From NCBI GenBank assembly GCA_030867875.1, contig JAOWCC010001634.1, positions 8,479,877 to 8,543,876 of the forward strand: a stretch of 64,000 bases of DNA. Reading direction: 5' to 3'. A program made the translations under genes and the position numbers. The stretch's first letter is position 1, and each line of letters opens with the position of its first letter. Source of the DNA: Actinernus sp. WN-2022 (Eukaryota > Cnidaria > Anthozoa > Actiniaria > Actinernidae). The notes under the pieces are model-generated. The model had not been told where the DNA came from, searched no databases, and saw only the letters and a list, made by a program, of their open reading frames with translations. Of this stretch, positions 21,920 through 32,355 are shown in pieces.

Positions 21920-23040
21920 CTTCAAAATAAAATAATTGGTTAAATAATTGGTGTTAATCGGAGAACAACAAGACTTGAAGAAAACAGCATGGAAGCGTGG
22001 CAGAAGCAGTTGAAAATAATTAAACTACCTCCTTGAACTGAGAAAACTCTGTTGACGAGAAAATTGGAAACGAAGAATACTGCTATGTAGTAATGGCTAT
22101 ACATAATTTGTTTCTAAATTAATCATTTACTCGACAGCATTTATCGATTCTGATTGGCTGAGAGCAGCCCAATTTCCGGTTAATTCGATGCAAAGTTGAA
22201 ATTCAGTGCAATTTCTGGGTTACTGTGGCAACCGAAAACAAAGATTTTCAGAAAGTATCTCAAAACCAAAGTTTTTCCCGAGATTCTGACATAAGTGTAG
22301 TCAGGATCTCTTCGTGTATTTTTATCAAATATATTATAATAAAAGCCTCAGAAACATGCGAAAAGTACCTGCAATTTGAGTGAAAAGTTTCACAAGCGCG
22401 CGCGACATACTCAACAAACTAAGTAAAACTTAGTTATCTCCTTTATTGTTTTAGTTAAATGATTAACAAAGAATCGTCTGTTTTTTTGGTACAATTAACG
22501 ATAAATAGCGCTCGTGCAATTTTGTTGAAATTTTGAAATATTACTCACGGTATTTATCGTTAATTGCACCAAAAACCAGAAGATTGCATATAGCGATGTT
22601 TTGTGTGTCGTCATCTATTGTCATTAATGTGCCAACCATTGGTTCCTAACACGAAGCTGCATAGCTTTACAAATCATGGTTGGTACATTAGCATAACAAT
22701 TGCAATGTTTATCAACACGAAACATCGCTATACTAATTGTTTAAAATGGAGTTGTGAATGCTAAAATACACGATTTAGGGCATCAGATAACAGAGATTAC
22801 TTTCCAAATGCCATTGCAAAGCTGAGTAACAGGCTCGATAGTAATCATTCCTCAATAAAACTCGTTTTCCTTGTTTAAAAAAAATTGAAACCAGAAAAAC
22901 ATTGTGATAGTTGAATGAGTAATGTTTGCGAGCAAATTTGTTGTTTTATAGGTCATTGAAAAAAAACTTTGTTACGAAAAGATGAACACAATAGTATTCA
23001 AAACCTCAAAATAGCAGTGAAACAGGTGGAAATTGTCACA
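21920..23040 (+). repeat. Segmental duplicate B with hairpin insertion
   Basis: Partner of 19430-20064. It matches at AACAAGACTTGAAGAAAAC, CTGTTGACGAGAAAATTGGA, ACATTGTGATAGTTGAATGA and TTTTATAGGTCATTGAAAAA...GAAAAGATGAACACAATAG. A block of about 630 bp (22110-22740), absent from duplicate A, includes two hairpins. The exon-like segment here has stops, so this copy is more decayed. Confidence 0.6.
22483..22735. repeat. Two consecutive MITE-like hairpins
   Basis: Hairpin 1: GGTACAATTAACGATAAATA (22488) pairs with TATTTATCGTTAATTGCACC (ending about 22573). Hairpin 2: ATATAGCGATGTTT (about 22588) pairs with AAACATCGCTATA (about 22723-22735), with an inner ACCATTGG.../ATGGTTGGTAC pair. Both lie in the block missing from duplicate A. 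Confidence 0.7.
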
Positions 23041-23072
23041 AATCCACTAGTTACAACTCTCGCTGCATACAT

Positions 23073-23482
23073 AATTAGCGCATCACACAAATGTGGATAA
23101 TTCCCAGAATATCGATCGCCTCGACGTCACAGAAAGCGTGCATGATGCTTTACGGGCGAATTGAGTCAGTTCGCCGGGATTCCGGAGAGGAAGGAGGTTT
23201 TCGCTTGTTCTATCCCCCAGTCAAACGCCACCAGCGACCATCATCACTGCAGCACACGCCGCAGATGGAGTGTTACCTCCCTTACTAGCCGAAGTCCCTA
23301 CAGATCAATTTACGTATCCATTTTGTGCCACGAGATCGTGGATGAAAACTCATGGAGCTCGATCTCCACAATTTGCAGGTCAAACTCGTGCTCGATTTGC
23401 GGTCACATTTGCAGATCAAATCTCAAGGGGGATAAACCAGATCCAGCAATGTCATAATTTACTAAGCTACCTGTATATGTAA
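23073..23482 (+). pseudogene. Coding-like frame with one internal TGA, unknown
   Basis: One frame reads NSQNIDRLDVTESVHDALRA, meets a TGA at about 23164, then stays open for over 100 codons (LPPLLAEVPTDQFTYPFC..., RFAVTFADQISRGINQIQQC) to TAA near 23480. A single TGA in an otherwise long frame could be a CGA-to-TGA decay. I recognise no family. It could be a decayed exon or chance. Confidence 0.25.
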
Positions 23483-24896
23483 AACAGTTTTTCGTTTCCT
23501 GATATTGTCGATTGTAAAAAATTGTTCCTTAATTTGTTCCACTGATTGGATTGGAACAGTTATTATAAATGTGTGCATGTGTCAAACCGTATTGTGAATA
23601 ATATTTAAATTATTAGGACTCAAGGACACCATTCAAAGAGAAACTCCTATATGAACTATCACTGTTCTTTAAGAATTAATGAAAAATACCACTGCTATTT
23701 GATGAAAGTGGCGGCCATCATTTGTGTTAAGCCTTTCAAAACAAGAGGTATTTTTCATTAGTTCTTCGAGAACTGAGGTCATATTTCACGCCAATAGTAC
23801 AAAACATAACATGCGATTTATGTCATGATTTCATTCGTGTACCAATAATGCGCGCATTAAATTGGTTCGTTTTAACCAAGGTTGCTTTCTAGAAAAACGT
23901 CCTGGTAGCCTACTCAATAATCAATGTTTAGTTGATCAGTAAAAATGTGCACAAAATGTACTATTCACACGACGGCTTAATGAAATCGTGGCTTCAGTTA
24001 GCCGCAAACTTCAATTTTTGGCCCATTTATACGCATTATTATTCTACTCGTGTACTGAAGTAACCCTAATGTTAAATCGAGCGAATTTGAATCGTACATT
24101 GAATCCAACAATAGGGTCATTTAAAGTGCCTATGAAATAATTTTTGTTTTCAAAATTGTAAAGGGAAAATTATTTACGCTTATATAATTATTCAAAAAAA
24201 TGATATATGATATAAAAGAAAAACAATTAACGAGAAAACAGTTTTTCCTAACCCGATACAACCAACTTTTGTGTGACAAATTCTAAGGCGCGGGTCTCAG
24301 TGACCTTTAGAACATGTCCCGTTCCAGTCTACGACCGCGCGACTACGTGATAACCGTTGCTTGAACGTCAGTTGTAGCCTTATTCCCACTGGGAGCCATA
24401 GCTCTAATTGACCATGCATGCGGTGCTATATTAATTATGCAAATGAATCAGCGTGGCATCCTTCCCCTAGAGAGGTAGATTACATAGGTCATGTGCATTC
24501 AGAGGTTAAATAACCCAGGTTTCTGTGCATCAGTGCCTCTTATTCGCCACGACTAGCAGGACATCTTCGTTCAACGCCCCACCCACCTCCCAACAGCGAT
24601 GACCCAGCTTTCGCGGTGCGCACGCGATGATTCCATAAGGAGCTCCCGGCTCCTACTGCTTCAAGCTCACTCTCTCCATATCTTAACTATAGCTTGAACA
24701 ATGGGAGCGGAGTCTCCTAGTGGGAATATGTTACTATTTATCGTATGTCAGGAAGATGTTTACGATAAATACTGGTTTACCGACGAAATCTCTCCCTCCC
24801 ATAGGGGCGGGGGCAGGGGGGGGGGGGGGGGTGGGGGTAGGAGGTTACCTATGTGATAAATGGGTAGGTATGCGACCATGAAGTTCAAACGAAATG
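23483..24896. other. No gene; one small palindrome and a G tract
   Basis: A palindrome at 23671-23765 pairs AAGAATTAATGAAAAATACC with GGTATTTTTCATTAGTTCTT and looks like a small MITE. An octamer ATGCAAAT at about 24438 and a TTAAATAACC box near 24505 resemble promoter elements but no exon follows. A run of about 17 G lies at 24817-24835. I see no RNA gene. Confidence 0.45.
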
Positions 24897-25160
24897 CAAA
24901 ACCCTGATTGCCCGATCCTGACTGCTCAAATTAGGCTCAAACTCTGACCCTGACTGCTCAAATTAGGCTCAAATCCTCACCCTGACTGCCAAATTAGGCC
25001 CAAACCCTGACCGCCCAAATTAGGCTCAAATCCTGACCCTGACTGCCGAAATTAGGTTCAAATCCTGATCCTGACTGCCCAAATTAGGCTCAAATCCTGA
25101 CCCTGACTGCCCAAATTAGGTTCAAACCCTGACCAGACCCAAATTAGGTCCAAACCCTGA
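24897..25160 (+). repeat. ~32-bp tandem repeat, about eight copies
   Basis: The unit is about CTGACCCTGACTGCCCAAAT then TAGGCTCAAATC, with CCGA, TTAGGT and length variants of 28-34 bp. It is a diverged minisatellite just after a poly-G tract. A minus-strand open frame across it arises from the repeat and has no meaning. Confidence 0.88.
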
Positions 25161-25309
25161 CCCACCCCCGGCATAAACAGGAGTTCCTTCCCGGAAATCT
25201 CCCTTCCACGCGAATAGCACGGTAATGGACCTAGTATGCAATTTTCCACTTCTGTTGTTGACGAAAATAAGATGTAGCACACATTCGGGCTCACCACAGG
25301 TAGCCCGAG

Positions 25310-25345
25310 TAATAATAATGTATCTTTATTAAATATTGATATCTT
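25310..25345 (-). repeat. Possible LINE 3' tail
   Basis: The minus strand reads AATATTTAATAAAGATACAT followed by (TAT)n, the same AATAAA-plus-microsatellite pattern as other LINE ends here. There is no coding part. Confidence 0.35.
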
Positions 25346-25828
25346 ACATATCAGATGTAACAATACATTTAGCGCATATACACATGGATAAGAGAAGAAG
25401 AAAAATTTAGGAATTCAGAACTAGATTGTACTGTTAAATATTAACCTATACACCTTATTCCAAATTGGCAAATATTGTTTGATTTCTTGTTTGTTATCGA
25501 GATTTTAATATATATAGTTTTGTATGGGTTTGACCCAGTTATACCTACTAGCCTCGTTTTCCTGATTTACACTGTATTTAAATGTCAATAACTTTGCAAC
25601 AATGAAAGACCAAACTAGTACTCTCAAACTGCTCAGTATTACTTACTTTTGCATTCTTTAATAAAGACGGTATTCACTTCCCCTAATATCCTAAGTTTTT
25701 TGGCATTATGCAAATAAGAGCAGCCATATTGCAATAAGGTGTATGGGTTCAGAAATACAACTCATCCATTCCATTTGAATTCTCACCAGACTTGGAATAT
25801 TTAAAAACAATTGAAACCGAAAGAATCA

Positions 25829-26027
25829 ATAATAGGACATTTTCATTATGGCGTTATTTTACTACAACTACCAGATTCCTTTTCAAATTCTTTCTCTCAT
25901 TTAAATTTATCAACTCCTTTGAGAATTCCAAGACAATGGCCCAAATTAGAGAAACAAAAGGATCCGCGCAAAGAGTTCTGGTAGTTGTAGTATGTGACGT
26001 CATCATGTAAACGTCCTATTCTCTTAA
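25829..26027. mobile_element. ~200-bp MITE, AATAGGAC termini
   Basis: The left arm AATAGGACATTTTCATTATG...TACTACAACTACCAGA pairs with the right arm TCTGGTAGTTGTAGTATGTG...GTAAACGTCCTATT. The frame at 25792-26010 is a shadow. No clear target duplication; a TA at the edge is possible. Confidence 0.75.
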
Positions 26028-26395
26028 GACTTGAAATGACCAATATTGGCCGGTCATGGGTAAAGGGATCTGTTACAGCTGATGCATAGGAAAGCTGAAA
26101 TGGGAAAATGTATATAACAACGATACTGATAATTGCACTAAAATGTTTGAAATGCTAATAATGAAAAAAGTGCTACCAATAATAATAAAATATAATAGAT
26201 ACAGTATTCAGGTTATAATCAGTGCATATCTGCAGGAAACTCCAGTCTCTGGTATAAATAATGTACATGGAATAACAGTAATATTAATATGTACAGCATA
26301 ATATTGAATAATAATATTACCAATATCTAAAATATTGTACCTTAAAAATGTCATTCAATAGTTAATTAATTAAAATATGAAATACATTATGTACT

Positions 26396-26497
26396 GTTTA
26401 AAACACGAACAGCAGTGTTTTATCCAGTTTAAAAATTCGAGGGCGAAGCCCGAGAATTTTTAGACTTGATAAAACACGTGCTGTGAGTGTTTTAAAC
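26396..26497. repeat. 102-base terminal hairpin with GA/GA mismatches
   Basis: GTTTAAAACAC at the left pairs with GTGTTTTAAAC at the right. Inner pairs are ACAGCA/TGCTGT, GTGTTTTATC/GATAAAACAC, TAAAAATTC/GAATTTTTA and GGGC/GCCC around a GAA loop. Two interruptions are GA facing GA, in the contexts C-GA-A / T-GA-G and C-GA-G / C-GA-G. The same hairpin recurs at 39057-39158. Confidence 0.9.
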
Positions 26498-26694
26498 GGC
26501 TTCAAAAACGCTTTAAGAATGCAATGAAAGAAAGACGCACATCTCAAGGGAATGGTTACTTAATGAACCATTGAACCTTTTTATTCACAACGCCATGCAA
26601 AATATTCGAGTAATCACCGCCTGCAATTACGAACATCTCAAGGGAATGAAATGAAGAAATTACCATACTATGTTGTTTGAAGCCGCGTTTCGCA

Positions 26695-26823
26695 ATGCAA
26701 GTAGAATCTGCACTTGAAGGATTTGGTGTCGTGGTTTACCTCGATAAAGTTCAAGACTTGGAAAGCGATGTGACTGACATGACGGCAGACTCTAAATTTT
26801 TGAGTCCGGCACAAAATATGTAA
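26695..26823 (+). CDS. 42-codon ORF in copy A ending at a splice donor
   Basis: ATG at 26695 opens MQVESALEGFGVVVYLDK and runs to TAA at 26821. The stop overlaps a consensus donor (AATAT|GTAAGT at 26819), so the natural reading may be a first exon spliced onward. The same frame is present in copy B (39356-39484). It could be a captured host exon or the 5' exon of a parental autonomous element. I do not recognise the peptide. Confidence 0.35.
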   Translation: MQVESALEGFGVVVYLDKVQDLESDVTDMTADSKFLSPAQNM

Positions 26824-27689
26824 GTTTAATGCACGTTTTTATAATTTTACGGCTTTGAGTTTGGTTTAATAATTGGAACTAAACAGTGGCTCGGTAAACA
26901 AGTAATGGTAGTTGGATAACTTCATTTTAAAAATATTATCTGTGTATCTCGGTAGTCTGCTGATATTAGTAAATTTAGTTCAAAATTTATTATCTAGGTA
27001 CCTTATGTTCCGTGTACATTTTGCTATCTTTGGGTCTTTATCAGTGAATTCTTAATTAGGATGAAACTTTATATAAAATTTCATGTTCATTAATATTCTT
27101 TATATAAAACGTTCATCCTAATTAGCAATTCAGTGAGAAAGCTGAAACATCAATAGAAATTCCATTGTCTCAATCATTAACCCCGTTTCCCTCTGGGACA
27201 GAATTCAAATCCCTCCGCGGGACTTTTAGAATGATGAGATTTTATCAGGTATAAAGGAGAATGCACGTGACTGATTTGCTTCATCTGATTGGACAAAATG
27301 CTCATTAATTATTCATGAGTTTTTGAAGAATCAATAAATCAAGTATTGCATAAGAAACAACCATAACATCCGTTATTTAATAGAACACTAAGGTCACGTT
27401 TACCATGCCTTGAAGCATTCGAGAGTGGGAGAGGATCTCTCTTTAGCAAAGTCAGAGCTTGGTCCATTGAATCTATATGTAATGTACTGAAAAGTCTGAA
27501 TGTCTTAGATTGTATGAAGAGCTATGAAACTGAAATAAATTGCACTAAAATCATATATATTGTTTAACAAAGTGGATAATTTGGCTCTTTCTGACAATTG
27601 CGAATAACTGGCTGTTATCCCTAAAAACCGCTCTTAGCATTTCTAATTAACAAATTGTCTGAAAATCAAAGTGTGTGCTGGACTTAATA

Positions 27690-27829
27690 GGCCATTTTGA
27701 CGATGTTGCGCACGCATCAGTAGAACAATATACGCGAGCTGCTAGGACTCGTTCTGGTTCAACAACATTTTGTTATTAAAAACAGATAACCATTGTTCTA
27801 GCTGCGCGCGCAACATCGTCAAAATGGCC
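27690..27829. mobile_element. 140-bp MITE, GGCCATTTTGACGATGTTGC ends, copy 1
   Basis: Perfect terminal inverted repeats of at least 22 bp. A partner at 46946-47073 shares the interior (AGTAGAACAAT, GACTCGT, CCATTGTTCTAGCTGCGCGC). The palindrome includes ATGTTGCGC and its complement. No secure target duplication for this copy. Confidence 0.85.
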
Positions 27830-28648
27830 TTTTAGAAAGATAGTCGAGGACATATCACTCGGTATTCGTACTTTTTCTGGGCGTTATTTAATTAGACTCC
27901 ACCGAATTAGGTTCGATGACTAAATTATATTTTCCTATAAATACGTATATTTCAACCAATCAGAGCGCAGCATTTCTATGAAATACTTACTGGTTATTAA
28001 ATGGTTTTCTATGGAATACGGGCGAATATACCACGAGAAATTAATATTTTTTGTTATATGCAACGAGCCTTAATATATACGTTTCGTGTAATAATGTCGC
28101 CTATACTCCATAAGATATCCGTGAAATATATAACTACTTTGGGGTTGAGATTTGGAAAGGAAACCAAGGTATAATATCTAATCTCTCCCAAACAGTCATT
28201 GAGCCGGTATGACCAAACTATAATCTTAAATTGACTGAGAAGTAACTACGCCGTCCCTGGCTTTGAATGATCCCTTTTGCATGATCGAAATTGAGAGAAC
28301 CCATCCCCCAGGCCATAAAGCCTGAACTCTCTCTACCCGATGTGAGCTAGTTCAATCTCGAGTGAAAACTTATAATATCTCTAAACAGCTTGGTATATAT
28401 TTCAACAAGGTTGTCATAGAGATATTCATATTATATGGACCATCTCTAAGACAAGGACATTATCAACCGATATATCAAGAAGCCAGCAAGAGGTTGATTT
28501 ATTTTATAACCCTCCGATAAATTTTCTACACCGAAAATTAAACACCTCGCGGGAAAAGCCATCTTAAAACGTGACGAGCATGCTGATTGTTATATTGAAT
28601 GTTATCTTGATAGTGATTGGATAAGGAAGTGATGCCGGTCTGACGATC
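27830..28648. other. No gene; one short shared motif
   Basis: No coding signal. A ~50-bp segment at 28200-28255 (GAGCCGGTATGACCAA ... GACTGAGAAGTAACT) recurs diverged at about 50763-50812, suggesting an old dispersed repeat. Confidence 0.4.
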
Positions 28649-28821
28649 AATAGGCCCTTTGCAGGACCTGGTCACGTAACCTTTTTAGCCTGTCAATCAA
28701 AACACAATTGGCGCTAGAACAAAATGAATTCCAGAAATGGAAAGAGCAAGCCAAAATTAGTAAAAAGCCCAAGGTTTAGGTTCATATCTTTAAAACTGAA
28801 GGAATGGTATAGTTTTTGGCA
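28649..28821 (+). repeat. Dispersed ~165-bp repeat, copy 1
   Basis: Begins AATAGGCCCTTTGCAGGACC and ends TTAAAACTGAAGGAATGG. The same order of blocks occurs at 43621-43777 with about 80-90% agreement by eye. There is no open frame. It may be a MITE or SINE end; I found no boundaries. Confidence 0.7.
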
Positions 28822-29879
28822 TTGCCATAGTCTGAAACTGCATTAGAACGAACCTGTGGCTATTAAACGCGAAAATTGATTGATACGCACTGATATTTGT
28901 TAGCGGATATGATCGCTTTCGAGAAGCAAACATTTTCCGAGAGCAAAGCTCGAAAAAAGCTGTGAGTTTCGAGGAACAGATCATCATCACCAAGACAAAT
29001 ATATAGGGTCCGGATGGGGGATATTGGTCGAGTAGTTTTTTCGGGCTCGGTCCATTCACACACGAAAATAGAACGAGACCAATAACCTCCCATCCGAACC
29101 GAACAAGCTTGGCCAATAAGGTGTTTATTATATGGCAAAAATGAATAAAATCCCGCGTTGACGCACGCGCCAGGAACCCATTGCGTGGTAAACTGAAGAG
29201 CGAATACAAATCAAGCTATAAAATTAGACTGATAATCGATGACTTTCAAAACGTTTGGCGTTCAAAACAGTTTTTTTTTCGACCAAAAAATATTTTTATG
29301 GATGAAAACTGACCTGTACTTTATTATTTCAGATGCACTGACAACTTTATCAGGAACCCGAACGCATTATCTAGACACAAAAATGTGCATATTTCACACA
29401 ATCCACGATAAACGTACCCAATTGAAATATAGTGTGTCTCACAGCCCCCTGTGACAGGTTTTTGAACCAATCAGCTTTGTTCCATTCAGATTTTGTAGTT
29501 TGAGTGTGTAGCTAACAAAACATTTTACAGTGAGTGGTATCTAGCTGCAATATAATGGTCATATAACATCTTCGAAAGATGTGAAATGTGCCCAATTTCT
29601 CATGTCCCCAATCAACAGGCAAGAAAGAAGGCGCTGGACAAAGGTGTTGCTTCCAATGGATGGGTGAGATGTGGGGCGGAACTCGACCGAGAATACCCAT
29701 ACCTGTCTGGTATAGAAGTCACTGAAGTGTAATTTCATGTGCAGAAATGTCAAGATTATTGATCTAATGTCTCCAATCCAGGCATAACCTCCGTTACCTA
29801 TATATGGTAAACATTCTCCATGCAGATTAAAAATAAAGAATATATTCCGTTTTATGTTACGATTCCTACGTGATGAACT
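28822..29879. other. No gene; hairpin-core motif near 28935
   Basis: The overlapping frames at 28790-29209 show no domain. The stretch at 28921-29005 (CCGAGAGCAAAGCTCGA ... GTTTCGAGGAACAGATCAT) resembles the core of the hairpin at 41536-41697, suggesting a related decayed hairpin. Otherwise nothing recognisable. Confidence 0.4.
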
Positions 29880-30484
29880 ATGTCAAACACGAATTGGAGT
29901 CTTTCATCAGGGGTTCCAAATATTGAGAAAACAAATGAAACCCGAGAGGCGTAGCCTCGAGGGTTTTATTGTTTTCGAAATATTTGGAATCCCGTGATGA
30001 AAGACGAACAATGAGTGTTTGACATGTCTTCTCATGCGAATGCAAAATCGACAATTTACATACGTTTCTTTTCAAACTTCATTAGCAAGTATTGTTTACC
30101 ATTTGTCTGTTGTATCTAATTATTCAATAGATGGCTTATTATTCTTTTTTGATGGCAGTGATTTCAACTAGCGTACTAGTAAAGTAGTGGACAAGAGTTA
30201 GTACAAGCAGTCGGAAGGGTCGTGGTTCGAACTCCAGTGGAGGCAGACCTTTTCTTTCTATGTCATTCTTTATTTCTTTACTTCTTCGCTCCTTACTTGT
30301 AGTTTATCAGTATGTAATTAGTTAGTGGTTCATGAATATGATGATTAAGAAATATTGATCACTAGTGTTGGAAACATGATCAAACACAAGGATTTCACCC
30401 GGTATCAAGACCCATGCATGTGACCAAATACAGTTCCTCCATTGGATGGCTATCTCATGAATTATTAATGAGTTTGAGAAGTTT
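29880..30484 (+). mobile_element. Hairpin-ended element, diverged copy C (~600 bp)
   Basis: The left end is a 146-base hairpin (29880-30025): ATGTCAAACAC pairs with GTGTTTGACAT, with inner stems TTTCATCA/TGATGAAA, AATATT/AATATT, GAAAACAA/TTGTTTTC, and a GAGGC-gta-GCCTC tip. Its right end (GGTATCAAGACCCATGCATG ... CTCATGAATTATTAATGAG) matches the right end of copies A and B block for block. The middle differs. It holds a tRNA-type B box (GTGGTTCGAACTCC, 30222-30235) without a convincing A box. Confidence 0.7.
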
Positions 30485-31372
30485 TGTAGAAGCTTTTGTT
30501 ATTGTGTAAACTGGAGATAATAAGACAATAACCTCCGTTACCTTTATATACGTCAGGTAAACCAATAATTTCAAAACCTGAGTGTTGTTAGTTATGGAGC
30601 CAGTGGATGTGAACTTAAAAAGGCATATGAGGATTACCTGCTGTGAATTTAACAATGCTAGCAAAACATAACCTCCGTAACCCTGGGTTACCATAACCTC
30701 AGTTACCAAGATTTTCAAATTTCAGTTCAACGTCTGCCGTGTCATTTGCATTACGATACAACCTAGAATTGAACTATAACTGTAATCATAGTCTAGTAAA
30801 ATGTTCCACGACGAAGTGACAGTCTTTGTGTTATTCCGATATGATCCCTCATCCTTGCCACTTTCAATTTGGAACGTATAGCCGAAGAATAATACTATCC
30901 AAAAACGTTTTTGCACAAGGAAGGAGAAATACGTAACATAAAAAGAATGCCAAATTAAATTTAATGCCCCGAATGTAATATTGTGAAGGAGGAAATCTAG
31001 GAAATATTGGAAAATCTCTAGAAAGCTAAAACCATATGCAACAAAGGAAATTAGTTATGAAACAAAGAAACCGCTATCCACAAATTAATGTTTAATGAAC
31101 AAATTAACATTTAACGTTATAGCTTGATCTTCAACCGGTTGCTAGTAATTATTAAGTACGTTTACTAGCTGAAACAAAATAGCAACAGGTTCTTACAAGT
31201 TTCCACCAGTCTAACGTTAGATACGACCAGAAATACCTTGCTTTAGAAATCCTTATTTTAATATTTAGACGTCGAGACTAAACCAATCAGTTTCTCCTGT
31301 ACATTACATGTCTTGCTGTGATTCGCTTGTTGCAGTAACGCTGGTTCATTTACACCCGTTATGACAATGGTG
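30485..31372. other. No gene; recurrent AACCTCCGTTACC motif
   Basis: No coding signal. The motif TAACCTCCGTTACC or a close variant occurs at about 29785, 30530, 30668 and 36974, sometimes with TATATA and GGTAAAC following. It may be the end of an unrecognised small element. Confidence 0.35.
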
Positions 31373-31375
31373 TAA

Positions 31376-31802
31376 TGTACCGAACAAATCGAAATATCAA
31401 CATCCTCCGGGCAACCCCCGGAGTTTGGATTGTTCAAATTCCCGTCCCTCGGGCCAAAAATGTTGTTCAAATGCCCCACTCTATCGTCATATTAGGCGAT
31501 CAAATGCCCCTACCCCCGGGACATACAATGTAGTTTTAGTTGTGACACTGCATTTTGTTTTTAACAGACAGTTTAAATATTCGTAATAATTTACATTTAG
31601 ATTTTAATGCCTTCAAATACAGCACAAAGCTTTTGGAGTCCCTTTGTTTTTAAAGCCAGTTGCTTACAAAAGCAGAATTTTGACCTTTGAAGGACAGCTA
31701 CCGATGTCAAATTCCGATCCCTACTCCCCGGACACGAAAACGAGTCAAATGCCCGGGGGTTGTTGGTAGTGGGGATGTCGATGTTTCGATATGATCGGTA
31801 CA
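31376..31802. mobile_element. 427-bp PIF/Harbinger-like MITE, TAA duplication
   Basis: Inverted ends TGTACCGAACAAATCGAAAT and TGTACCGATCATATCGAAAC are bounded by TAA at 31373-31375 and 31803-31805. The interior has the CCCCGGG / CAAATGCCCC theme shared with 36998-38780 and with the two MITEs at 52408 and 53118. It contains, inverted, the intact sequence ACTGTCTGTTAAAAACAAAA that is the empty site of the TTAA element at 37366-38570. Confidence 0.88.
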
Positions 31803-31805
31803 TAA

Positions 31806-32355
31806 TCACTGATATAAATATAGGAGTACAAAATATTGTAAAATCAGAGGTCGCTGAGTTTAGCCTTAGCTGAACGACAGAAGAATAAACTATGCTGATT
31901 CGTGTCTCTTGATTCTAAATCCAGTACCTTGAGCAGGGTTGTTTACGAGCCCAGCCAAATAGAGTAAGTTCTACCAAAGTCAGCTAATCCACCCCAAAAC
32001 AGAAGTTGTACCAAAAAGTACAAAACACCTTCGTAACAATATACTGGTTTAGATTGATTCGTAAATCAAAGTAACAGAAAAAGTAACGGAGATTATGAAT
32101 TGCTAAACGAACTTCCGGCTGCAAACACCACGTACATAATATTTAAATATTAACGCAATAACCGTATCTGTGCAGTCTTGGTGTTTTATTACTGTTTTCG
32201 TTGAAGTGCGTCTGTATCTCATCTGTAAAATTCAATTTAGCCGACCGTCAATCAAACTACTGAGGAGTCTTGTCTCAAACAAAGCTTTCAAACGCGTGCC
32301 GCTTACACTTAATTAATTCTGGGCGGTACGAGTTTGATTGACGCCGGTTGGTTGG
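31806..32355. other. No gene seen
   Basis: About 550 bp between the MITE and the BEL element. No open frame of interest, no recognisable repeat. Confidence 0.4.

Larger units (their letters stand above)
26387..27328 (+). mobile_element. Hairpin-ended element, copy A (942 bp)
   Basis: Starts TTATGTACTG and ends AGTTTTTGAAG. The 942 bp match 39048-39989 with no difference that I could find, while flanks differ at once on both sides. A 102-base near-perfect hairpin stands 9 bp from the left end (26396-26497). A smaller palindrome lies at 27052-27127. The right end has the 19-bp palindrome CTCATTAATTATTCATGAG. It contains a 42-codon frame (26695-26823). It has no transposase and no target duplication that I could see. 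A diverged relative lies at 29880-30484. The ends do not match the Helitron rule (TC...CTRR), so the class is unknown. Confidence 0.8.

Noticed and set aside
24400..24700. snRNA or histone promoter suggested by ATGCAAAT octamer
   Set aside because: No snRNA-like sequence or histone exon follows within reach.
26387..27328. Helitron
   Set aside because: Lacks TC start and CTRR end, and the hairpin is at the wrong end for a canonical Helitron, so I left the class open.
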